Source of the DNA: Flavobacteriales bacterium
GTDB taxonomy: Bacteria > Bacteroidota > Bacteroidia > Flavobacteriales_E > Vicingaceae
Assembly: GCA_002402165.1 (NCBI GenBank)
Contig: NVVI01000027.1
Location: 4,861 to 17,826, forward strand
DNA: 12,966 nucleotides
Reading direction: 5' to 3'
Shown here: positions 6,545-12,966 of the stretch, piece by piece
Layout: each line of letters begins with the position of its first letter
How positions within the stretch are numbered: the stretch's first letter is position 1
Notes under the pieces: model-generated
Database searches by the model: none
Told to the model about the DNA's origin: nothing
The model's input: the letters and a program-made list of their open reading frames with translations, nothing else
Program-made: the position numbers and the translations under genes

Positions 6545-7200
6545 AATTTTTTAATTATTAAATTTTTACTTGCTTGGTGTGAAATGTTTACTGATTTTTT
6601 CCCATTAACAGATATACTCATCGATTGGTCAAAATCTACAATATCATTTATTGTAACCTCTGCACCTAATACTAAATTGAGGCTTTCTAAATAATTCAAA
6701 TAACTTTTAGAGTGTTCTTTTACTCCCACAACGACTCCCTCGGCACCTATTTTTAAGTCTGCCAGGGTTTCATCTTTATGGTTGTAAACATTTCCATTTT
6801 TATCAGGTATTGGGTCTCCGTGAGGATCATATTTAGGGAATTCTAAAAAAGCATCTAATCTATTAGTTAACTCTATTGATATGATGTGTTCTAATTCTTC
6901 AGCAAAATCGTGTACTTCATCCCATTTAAAATTTAATTTTTCAACTAAAAAAACTTCCCATAAACGATGATTTCGAACAATAGAAACTGCAATTTCTTTT
7001 CCTTGTTTTGTTAAACTAGCTCCTTTGTACTTTTTGTATTTCACTAATTTTTTATCTGATAATTTTTTAATCATATCAGTAACAGAAGAAGCTTTTGTTT
7101 GGAGTTCCTCGGCAATAGCATTGGTAGAAACACCATCTGCTTTTGGTGAGCTTAGCTTAAATATTGCTTTTAAATAATTTTCTTCTGTAAAGGAGTTCAT
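6541..7200 (-). CDS. DtxR/MntR family metal-dependent transcriptional regulator
   Basis: 219 residues: winged helix-turn-helix (about 5-68, with recognition-helix region TKASSVTDMIKKL), metal-binding/dimerisation domain (about 70-140), and FeoA/SH3-like C-terminal domain (about 143-219, LADLKIGAEGVVVGV). Aligning by eye with DtxR, the ancillary metal site His79/Glu83/His98 corresponds to His78/Glu82/His97. At the primary site DtxR Cys102 is replaced by Glu101, as in MntR, while Glu104 and His105 are kept; the N-terminal ligand is Asn8 instead of Met or Asp. The Cys-to-Glu change is associated with Mn preference in the family; applying that here is inference. DPHGDPIP (125-132) is a family signature. 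It is co-transcribed with the ZIP gene and has a palindromic operator upstream, suggesting autoregulation and repression of uptake when metal is plentiful. Confidence 0.93.
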   Translation of the reverse strand: MNSFTEENYLKAIFKLSSPKADGVSTNAIAEELQTKASSVTDMIKKLSDKKLVKYKKYKGASLTKQGKEIAVSIVRNHRLWEVFLVEKLNFKWDEVHDFAEELEHIISIELTNRLDAFLEFPKYDPHGDPIPDKNGNVYNHKDETLADLKIGAEGVVVGVKEHSKSYLNYLESLNLVLGAEVTINDIVDFDQSMSISVNGKKSVNISHQASKNLIIKKL

Positions 7201-7214
7201 CTAACTAATTTATA

Positions 7215-7246
7215 CAAATATAAAAATTAATTTAGATTAATCTAAA
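7215..7246 (-). promoter_or_regulatory. Promoter of the DtxR-like / ZIP operon
   Basis: On the minus strand TATATTTG (7222-7215) fits TAnnTTTG, and TTTA (7246-7243) stands 20 bases upstream as the -33 box. The -33 box is the right end of the palindromic operator. The leader before the ATG at 7200 would be only a few bases. Confidence 0.6.
7231..7246. promoter_or_regulatory. Palindromic operator, probable DtxR/MntR-type box
   Basis: TTTAGATTAATCTAAA is a perfect 16-bp palindrome in the 76-bp divergent intergenic region. It has the form of DtxR-family boxes (TTAG...CTAA half sites) and sits beside the gene for such a regulator. Binding would cover the -33 boxes of both promoters. Confidence 0.75.
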
Positions 7247-7263
7247 AATAAAATATAGATTTG
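7231..7263 (+). promoter_or_regulatory. Promoter of the outer-membrane barrel gene
   Basis: TTTA (7231-7234), the left end of the operator, and TAGATTTG (7256-7263), an exact TAnnTTTG match, are 21 bases apart. The ATG follows at 7277. Confidence 0.6.
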
Positions 7264-7276
7264 TCAAAAATAAAAA

Positions 7277-7984
7277 ATGAATAAATTAATACTACTGTTT
7301 ATAATTATGTCGAGTACAGCTTTTGCACAAGATGAAATTGTTACAGACAGACCAGATGCTACTGAATCGGCTTTAATTATACCATTCAAATCAATTCAAA
7401 TAGAAACAGGAACAACTTACAGTTCAGAACAACGTGTTGTAAGTTATGCTGTTCCAGAATATTTGTTTCGAGTTGGAGTGCATAAATATTTAGAATTAAG
7501 GCTAGAAAATTCTTTTAATAAAATTGGGTCAATTGATGGGATAAATTCAAGTGATTTATTTTTAGGAATTAAAGCACAAATTTTAAAAAAAGAGCGATTT
7601 AAAATTGCTTTTTTAAGTCATATTAATTTGCCAGAAAATAATAGAAATGATTTACTATATGTAGAAAAACTATTGTTGTCTTATGAAATTAATGACGATA
7701 CTGAAATAGGAGTTAATCTAGGTATTGATGGTGTTGGAGGGGATAGTAATGGACAGTTTGTCTATGCCGTTGCTTTAGGGAAAGGAGTAAGCGATAAATT
7801 TGGATTTTTTATTGAAAATTTCGGAAGCATTTCTGATGATGAAGGTTTAAATTCTATGATAGATGGAGGTTTTTCTTTTTTATTGAAAAATAAGATACAG
7901 TTAGATACAAAATTTGGTATTGATACTCAATTTTTTAAGGATTACTTTTTTGGATTAGGCATTTCTATTCGATTTTTCAGTTAA
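7277..7984 (+). CDS. Outer-membrane beta-barrel transporter-like protein (phenol_MetA_deg type)
   Basis: 235 residues with a clean signal peptide (MNKLILLFIIMSSTAFAQ). The mature N terminus DEIVTDRPDATESA is the characteristic opening of the 'transporter'/MetA-pathway phenol-degradation barrel family (OMP_phenol-deg-like). The remainder alternates hydrophobic and polar residues in short strands separated by turns (FRVGVHKYLELRLENSF, LFLGIKAQILKK, FGLGISIRFF) and ends in FFS with aromatic residues near the terminus, as in small barrels. Despite the family name, members are found in many settings and seldom have known substrates. Here it diverges from the metalloregulator gene and shares its operator, so an outer-membrane role in metal entry or efflux is a reasonable inference. 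Its end overlaps lpxH by 8 bp, tail to tail. Confidence 0.8.
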   Translation: MNKLILLFIIMSSTAFAQDEIVTDRPDATESALIIPFKSIQIETGTTYSSEQRVVSYAVPEYLFRVGVHKYLELRLENSFNKIGSIDGINSSDLFLGIKAQILKKERFKIAFLSHINLPENNRNDLLYVEKLLLSYEINDDTEIGVNLGIDGVGGDSNGQFVYAVALGKGVSDKFGFFIENFGSISDDEGLNSMIDGGFSFLLKNKIQLDTKFGIDTQFFKDYFFGLGISIRFFS

Positions 7985-8738
7985 CTATATATTCTTTCAT
8001 TTCCAGTTTTTCTCCATCAAATACTGCATAGGAGTTAAATTTAATCCATTCGCCAAGGTTAATGTACTTAGCTTTTTCTCCTATATTAATTTCTAATGGT
8101 AAATGGCGATGACCGAAGATAAAATAATCGATAGAAGAATCTTTTTTAATATAGTCATTGCAATAAATAACTAGTTTTTCATTATTTGCTCCATGAAAAA
8201 CTTCTTCATAATTAATATTTGATTTTCTACTTTTTCTACTCCATGAAGTAGCAAGTCCGATTCCAAAATTAGGATGGATACGAGCAAAAGCCCACTGACA
8301 AATTTTGCTTGCAAAAACTGCTTTTAACATTTTGTATTGCTTCTCATCTGGTCCTAACCCATCTCCGTGTCCAATTAAAAACTTTTTACCATTATATTCT
8401 TTAATAATATTTTTTTTATGTAAGGTTATTCCAAGTTCTTTTGGGAGGTAATCAAAAATCCACATATCGTGATTTCCTGTAATTATATGAATAGGTATAC
8501 CGCTGTCTGTTAATTCCGCAATTTTCCCTTGTAACCTTACAAAGCCTTTTGGTATAACATGTTTATATTCAAACCAAAAATCAAATATGTCTCCCACTAA
8601 ATAGATTTCTTTAGCATCAATTCTAATTTCATCCAACCAAGAGACTATTCGTTTTTCACGTTTTAAGCTTTCCTCATAATTAGGAGATCCTAAATGAAAA
8701 TCAGATGCAAAGTATATTTTTTTTGGTAATAGAGTCAT
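7977..8738 (-). CDS. lpxH: UDP-2,3-diacylglucosamine diphosphatase (LpxH family)
   Basis: 253 residues, close to the ~240 of E. coli LpxH. It is a calcineurin-like metallophosphoesterase that removes UMP from UDP-2,3-diacylglucosamine to give lipid X in lipid A synthesis, peripheral on the cytoplasmic side of the inner membrane. The di-metal site motifs are complete and ordered: SDFHLG (Asp13, His15), GDIFDFWFEY (Asp50), GNHD (89-91, Asn89), GHGDG (His124) and FGHRH (His210, His212). FDFWFEY and the Trp/Arg-rich helical insertion (about 145-175) are typical of LpxH-type enzymes rather than generic phosphoesterases. The ATG at 8738 starts 14 bp after the four-helix-bundle gene, so they probably share a transcript. 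Bacteroidota proteins of this group are usually annotated LpxH-like. Confidence 0.9.
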   Translation of the reverse strand: MTLLPKKIYFASDFHLGSPNYEESLKREKRIVSWLDEIRIDAKEIYLVGDIFDFWFEYKHVIPKGFVRLQGKIAELTDSGIPIHIITGNHDMWIFDYLPKELGITLHKKNIIKEYNGKKFLIGHGDGLGPDEKQYKMLKAVFASKICQWAFARIHPNFGIGLATSWSRKSRKSNINYEEVFHGANNEKLVIYCNDYIKKDSSIDYFIFGHRHLPLEINIGEKAKYINLGEWIKFNSYAVFDGEKLEMKEYIVN

Positions 8739-8752
8739 TAAGTAAAGAGTGA

Positions 8753-9115
8753 TTAAGTAATGTCTTTTTTTAGACTTTTTATTAAGCCATTTGTCATTGC
8801 TGATAATTTATTTAATTTTTCAATTAGTTGTTTGTGATTTTCGGCAGAAAGATAATTCAAATTCAGCGAGATTTCAAATAATGTATCTAGTTCTGATATA
8901 GAGCCCATTGAATAATAGAGAAATCTGACAAATTCTTTTTTACTACTTCTAGCAGCTCCTTCGGCAATATTTATTGGAACAGATGTAGAAGCTCTTTTAA
9001 TTTGAGAAATGAGTCCAATTTTTTCTTCTAAGGGGTAAGATTCAAGAATAGGGTAAACATCAGAGACAAAATTTATAGCTTCTTGCCAAACGTTTAATTT
9101 TTTATGCGGTCTCAT
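8753..9115 (-). CDS. Four-helix-bundle protein (23S rRNA IVS-protein family)
   Basis: 120 residues, the normal size. The pattern LNVWQEAINFVSDVY, then QIKRASTSVPINIAEGAAR, then KEFVRFLYYSMGSISELDT is diagnostic of the small four-helix-bundle family first seen encoded in 23S rRNA intervening sequences; it is related in fold to the Avd accessory protein of diversity-generating retroelements. The family forms oligomeric bundles with a positively charged surface and may bind nucleic acid, but its cellular role is unknown. This copy is free-standing between the M1 peptidase and lpxH genes, all on the minus strand. No reverse transcriptase or rRNA is in the window, so neither of the known contexts applies. 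The ATG at 9115 gives MRPHKKLNVWQEA, the usual start. Confidence 0.92.
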   Translation of the reverse strand: MRPHKKLNVWQEAINFVSDVYPILESYPLEEKIGLISQIKRASTSVPINIAEGAARSSKKEFVRFLYYSMGSISELDTLFEISLNLNYLSAENHKQLIEKLNKLSAMTNGLIKSLKKDIT

Positions 9116-9194
9116 GCTTCTATTTTTGTGATTTAGTTCTTTTCTTAATTATTTTTTTACACCATCACTTTTTACCTAATTACGATTTACTTTT
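9116..9194. other. Intergenic spacer between M1 peptidase and four-helix-bundle genes
   Basis: 79 AT-rich bases. I see no TAnnTTTG box, no GC-containing hairpin and no ORF on either strand, so there is no evidence that transcription stops or starts here; read-through from the peptidase gene into the four-helix-bundle gene and lpxH is possible. Confidence 0.4.
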
Positions 9195-12100
9195 TTAAAG
9201 GTCAAAATTTCTAACCATCTTAAACGGGTTAAGTGTGTTAATATTTAATGTAAATCTAATCTTTTCTCTATAATTAAGTTGGTTAAGATTGCTAGACATA
9301 AGTAAAGGAAAGTACACTTCAAATATTTTAGGAATAATATTTAATGAAAGCCCCATATTGTAGGCTGCGTTAGAAACACCATCAATTTCATTTCCTTGGC
9401 CATCTCTTGTATTATATCCTACTAATCCAAAATCAACGTACAGACTTAGATTTTTGGTTAGTAAATTACTTTTTACGTTAATTGAATTTAACCACTTGTT
9501 TCCATTCACAAACTGTCCGTCTGAATTTTCAGCAAGAGCTAAATTTTTAAACCCTCCATCTGTAATGGCAAATTGTTGAGTAAGAAAATCTCCAGCATCG
9601 CTTATAGTGTTTCTAGCTAAAAATATTTGGTCGTATAAATAATCTGAATTACCACTTAATTGATAGTTATAATTACTGTTTGAATTAAGCTCTTTATTTT
9701 GTAGAAACCTTCCAACAAAAAAGCGAACATCTAACCCTGTTCCTTTCTTTTTGTATGCAAAATGATAGTTTGCAGTTAAATCTAATTTTATAAAATTATC
9801 TGCTTGTTGAACAACAGCATCAACATTAAACGGATTAATTGGATGGGAACTATTTATTCCTAATGTAAATCGGTTAACGTAATAATTATCAAGTTCTATG
9901 TGGTATTTATTTAATCCAGATGGTATTTGAGTCCATACTTGCTTTTCTTCATATAGGTTAATGTTTTCTATTAATAAGAAAATAGAACTGTGTTGTCGGG
10001 CTCTTTTTTTCTTAAATGTAAATTTTAAGGTAGGTGTAACTTTATAATATTCTAAAATTTCTTTACCTGAACTATTTTGATTGCTATTTGCTCTAAGGTA
10101 AGAAAAAGAAGCTCCATTAGCCCCAATTTCTATTTCTTGAAATAAGGAGTTCGGATAAATATGATAGAAAGTACTAGCATATCCATTTATATTTTCAGAA
10201 TTTGGGGCATAAAGAGGAGCAATGATATATTCAAACTTTTTTGAGGGTATTAGAGAATTATAAAAAGCCATACCTAACATTCCTTTATCATTCATGTTCC
10301 AGCCTGCAATAGGGGTAAAGAACAGTTGTGTTTTATCGGGATTTTCTACACTTCCTATGAATTGCAGCCTCAATGGTTCAGTTGTTTTTAATAAACCTTT
10401 TGTTTTTAAGGTATTGTTTTTACGTTTTACTTCTGGAATGTCTAGCTGGGCATCAATTCTGTAGTTATCAAAATCACCTTTTTTAAATTGCACGAATTTT
10501 TTCTTACCTATTGGTTCGTACCATTGGGTACTAACTATTTTATCATCTTTTATTCCAGAGATAGAAAAAGGTCCATGTATTTTCCCTTTGTTTCGAATTT
10601 TTAATAAAATGTTTTCTAGATTAGCAGTATCTTTTTTCGAACCAGCAATTTTGTAATCAATTTTACTGGTAGTTTTGATTAATCCATCAAAAAACCAACT
10701 TAAATCTTTATCCGTTTCTTCTTCAAAAATTTTACGCAAATCATTTGGTTGAGGATGCTTAAATTTCCACTCTTCGAAATATCGTTGCATGCATTTATCA
10801 TACATTTCTTCACCTAAATAAGCCATTAAATAATCAAAAACAATGGCGGTTTTTCCGTAAACAATGGTTCCGTAATTTAAAGAAGTATATTCGGCAGAGT
10901 GTACTTCAATGGCTTGATCTTTATTTCTTTTCGCATTTAGAAGGTAACCATAATAGTATGATGATTTGTGTTTGTACTGTAGTAAGTCAAACCATTTTAA
11001 TAAACTATTTTTTTCTATGTCTTCTTTAGACCACATTATGCCTCTGTTTGGGTATTTTGTTTCAATGTATCTATTTTCATTCATAGAGTTTAAGCCTTCA
11101 TCCATCCACGCATGGTCTCTTTCGTTAGAACCTAAAATTCCATAAAACCAGTTATGACCAACTTCGTGCATAATTACTGTTTCTAATCCAAAAGCATTTC
11201 CTGACGATCCAATAACAGTAATGTTAGGATATTCCATTCCTCCTCCAGCACTTAATGCTCCATCAACAGCAGTAACATGATTGTAAGGATAATCACCATT
11301 CCATAACGAATAATAATAAGTAGCATCATTTATGTATTCAATACTTTTCTTCCATAAGTTAGCTTCATTGTTCGTAAACATAGCCCATGTAGTAACTTTT
11401 CTTTTGGAATGGGGTAATTCAACCTCTCCTTTTAAGACGTGGTATCTTTTATCTGCGAACCAAGCAAAATCATGAACTTTTTCTTGGTGATAATGGAGTG
11501 TTTTTGTAGTATCATTTGATGCTGGGAAACTCATATCATCATAATCAAACTCTTTTATTAAAGCAGTTTTTTCGGCAATATTAGTTAACCAATCTAATTC
11601 TTTTTCTCCGTTAACTAAATCACCTGTCGCACCTACCACATAATTTTTTGGAAGGGTAATGTAAACATCAAAAGTTCCAAATTCTGAGTAAAATTCCCCT
11701 TGATCTAAATAGGGCATTTGATGCCAACCATCATTATCATAAACTGCGGGTTTTGGATACCATTGAGTGATTTGGTACGATTGACCCATATGTCCTAGCC
11801 TAGAAAATATCCCTTTAGGAATTTTAACAATAAAAGGTGTTGTTATTTCAACTGTTTCTCCTGGCCTGAGAGGGTCTAGTAAGGCAACTGTGCATATATC
11901 TTCGTTTTCCGGAAGGTAACTCCACTGTAAAATTTCATCACCAATTTTAAATTCTAACCCATCTATAAACCCAAGTAAACTATCTGGTGCAAAATATAAT
12001 TTAGTGTTATGATCTTCTAATTGTTGTTTGCCTAATGCTGAGTTATATTTTTTATAAGCATTTGGCCAAATATGAAAATAAATAGAGTATAATGTTTTAG

Positions 12101-12269
12101 TAGAATTATTGGTATAAGTAATTTTCTCAAAAGCTATTAATTCGTGTTTTTCGTCATCTAATTCTACATTAATACTATAATCTACTTGCTGTTGAAAATA
12201 TGGCTTTTCTTCTTGAGAAAAACAAAGGAATGTTGGTATTACTAGTAATATTGATAGTAGATGTTTCAA
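9195..12269 (-). CDS. M1 family metallopeptidase with C-terminal barrel-like region
   Basis: 1024 residues starting with TTG (12269-12267); the frame has no ATG or GTG between the upstream in-frame TAG and this codon, and the start gives a good signal peptide (KHLLSILLVIPTFLCFSQ). The N-terminal half (about 20-535) is a gluzincin aminopeptidase: GGGMEY (342-347) stands for the GAMEN exopeptidase motif, HEVGH (368-372) plus Glu391 fits HExxH-x18-E, and Tyr471 is the likely catalytic Tyr. About 640-1024 has no peptidase signature and shows short amphipathic strands and turns as in an outer-membrane barrel. Many M1 enzymes remove N-terminal residues from peptides; this one may be anchored at the outer membrane. 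The gene starts 7 bp after the TlpA-like gene's stop, implying coupled translation. Confidence 0.88.
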   Translation of the reverse strand: MKHLLSILLVIPTFLCFSQEEKPYFQQQVDYSINVELDDEKHELIAFEKITYTNNSTKTLYSIYFHIWPNAYKKYNSALGKQQLEDHNTKLYFAPDSLLGFIDGLEFKIGDEILQWSYLPENEDICTVALLDPLRPGETVEITTPFIVKIPKGIFSRLGHMGQSYQITQWYPKPAVYDNDGWHQMPYLDQGEFYSEFGTFDVYITLPKNYVVGATGDLVNGEKELDWLTNIAEKTALIKEFDYDDMSFPASNDTTKTLHYHQEKVHDFAWFADKRYHVLKGEVELPHSKRKVTTWAMFTNNEANLWKKSIEYINDATYYYSLWNGDYPYNHVTAVDGALSAGGGMEYPNITVIGSSGNAFGLETVIMHEVGHNWFYGILGSNERDHAWMDEGLNSMNENRYIETKYPNRGIMWSKEDIEKNSLLKWFDLLQYKHKSSYYYGYLLNAKRNKDQAIEVHSAEYTSLNYGTIVYGKTAIVFDYLMAYLGEEMYDKCMQRYFEEWKFKHPQPNDLRKIFEEETDKDLSWFFDGLIKTTSKIDYKIAGSKKDTANLENILLKIRNKGKIHGPFSISGIKDDKIVSTQWYEPIGKKKFVQFKKGDFDNYRIDAQLDIPEVKRKNNTLKTKGLLKTTEPLRLQFIGSVENPDKTQLFFTPIAGWNMNDKGMLGMAFYNSLIPSKKFEYIIAPLYAPNSENINGYASTFYHIYPNSLFQEIEIGANGASFSYLRANSNQNSSGKEILEYYKVTPTLKFTFKKKRARQHSSIFLLIENINLYEEKQVWTQIPSGLNKYHIELDNYYVNRFTLGINSSHPINPFNVDAVVQQADNFIKLDLTANYHFAYKKKGTGLDVRFFVGRFLQNKELNSNSNYNYQLSGNSDYLYDQIFLARNTISDAGDFLTQQFAITDGGFKNLALAENSDGQFVNGNKWLNSINVKSNLLTKNLSLYVDFGLVGYNTRDGQGNEIDGVSNAAYNMGLSLNIIPKIFEVYFPLLMSSNLNQLNYREKIRFTLNINTLNPFKMVRNFDL

Positions 12270-12276
12270 ATTAATA

Positions 12277-12966
12277 TTAAAAAAGTTCTGCTAGTTTATT
12301 TTCTAGAGCTTCTCCTCTCAAATTTTTCCCTAAAATGATGCCCTCTTTATCTATAAGAAGAGTAAACGGGATTCCTTCAATGCCATACATTGGAACAACT
12401 GAAGAACTCCAACCTTTTAAATCGCTAAGGTGGTTTTTCCATATTAAATCATCTTTTTCAATAGCATCTAACCAATTTTGCTTGGCATTTTGTTGTCGAG
12501 GCATTCCATCTAGTGATACACTCATAACATCAAATCCTTTTTTATTGTATTTTTTATAAGCTTTTACAACATTTGGGTTTTCTGCTCTACAAGGTCTGCA
12601 CCATGATGCCCAAAAATCTATTAAAACAATTTTACCTTTTAAGGATGATAGAGAAATAGGATTTCCTTCAGTATTATTTAATGTAAAATCTGGTGCAGGA
12701 TCACCAATAAGTAAAAGAACCATGCTTTCTACTTTTTTATGAAAATCAGTAAACCAAGGACTATTATTCATTGTTTTAGCCAAGGCTTCATCTACTTTTT
12801 TATATAAATCTGAATTAGCTTTTGGATCCAGTTGTTGAACTGCTGCTAAACTTACTAATGAACCAGGATTTTCATTTATTAATTTTATAAAAGTGTTGTT
12901 CATTTTTGAAATAGCTTTAATGTTAGCTTGTTGTAATTGAGCATATAAAATGGGATTATTAGGGTT
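12277..12966 (-). CDS. TlpA-like thioredoxin-fold disulfide reductase, 5' truncated
   Basis: The frame stays open to the window edge (229 residues visible; residues such as NPNNPILYAQLQQ continue upstream of the internal ATG at 12903), so the true start and any signal peptide or DUF4369-like N-terminal domain lie outside. The visible part has a helical linker (ENPGSLVSLAAVQQL), then a full thioredoxin fold: GDPAPDFTLNNTEG, KGKIVLIDFWASWCRPCRAE with the CxxC active site WCRPC, and the cis-Pro loop GIEGIPFTLLIDKEG. This is the TlpA/ResA type of periplasmic thiol reductase, common in Bacteroidota as about 370-residue proteins. An insertion between strands (MPRQQNAKQNWLDAIEKDD) is usual for the group. 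It is followed after 7 bp by the M1 peptidase gene. Target proteins are unknown. Confidence 0.9.
   Translation of the reverse strand, partial: NPNNPILYAQLQQANIKAISKMNNTFIKLINENPGSLVSLAAVQQLDPKANSDLYKKVDEALAKTMNNSPWFTDFHKKVESMVLLLIGDPAPDFTLNNTEGNPISLSSLKGKIVLIDFWASWCRPCRAENPNVVKAYKKYNKKGFDVMSVSLDGMPRQQNAKQNWLDAIEKDDLIWKNHLSDLKGWSSSVVPMYGIEGIPFTLLIDKEGIILGKNLRGEALENKLAELF

Noticed and set aside
8753..9115. Diversity-generating retroelement accessory gene (Avd)
   Set aside because: The fold family fits, but there is no reverse transcriptase, template repeat or variable target gene in the window.
12335..12559. Plus-strand 74-codon ORF
   Set aside because: It is antisense to the thioredoxin domain, which is clearly coding with an intact WCRPC motif.
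1..12966. CRISPR array, phage or defence system
   Set aside because: No regularly spaced repeats, integrase, phage structural genes or known defence domains were found on either strand.

Overview
The window looks like Bacteroidota, most likely an AT-rich member of the Flavobacteriales. The evidence is a PorP/SprF-type protein (a family tied to type IX secretion and gliding), candidate promoters of the Bacteroidota type (TTTG-like -33 box, TAnnTTTG -7 box), flavobacterial-style signal peptides ending in Ala/Ser-Gln, a DUF5679 zinc-ribbon protein, an SH3-containing DtxR regulator next to a GufA-type ZIP transporter, and a TlpA-like thioredoxin. The content is mostly housekeeping and envelope genes. 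I found no phage, CRISPR array or defence island.

Left part (1-3700). The 3' end of a PorP/SprF gene is followed by a tRNA-like 3' half (class II variable arm, T arm, acceptor 3' strand and CCA) that lacks its 5' half but keeps an intrinsic terminator. Next come a 48-residue DUF5679 gene with its own terminator, then a tightly linked pair: a small lipoprotein and a 568-residue exported protein. The gap at 3377-3703 is not empty. On the minus strand it holds a 44-codon remnant of an IS982-like transposase, whose start codon lies in a long-range inverted repeat.

Middle part (3704-7984). On the minus strand lie an exported carboxypeptidase-regulatory-domain/TPR/coiled-coil protein, smpB, and a translationally coupled pair: a DtxR-family metalloregulator followed by a ZIP metal transporter (ATGA overlap). 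An outer-membrane beta-barrel gene diverges from the regulator. A perfect 16-bp palindrome sits in the middle of the shared 76-bp promoter region, and each of its ends supplies the -33 box of one of the two divergent promoters. This is the most interesting regulatory arrangement here: one operator should control an inner-membrane importer, its regulator and an outer-membrane channel together.

Right part (7977-12966). On the minus strand, in transcription order: a TlpA-like thioredoxin (5' end outside the window); a 1024-residue M1 metallopeptidase starting with TTG 7 bp after it, whose C-terminal part looks like an outer-membrane barrel; a stand-alone four-helix-bundle (23S IVS-type) protein; and LpxH, the UDP-2,3-diacylglucosamine pyrophosphatase of lipid A synthesis, which overlaps the barrel gene tail to tail by 8 bp.
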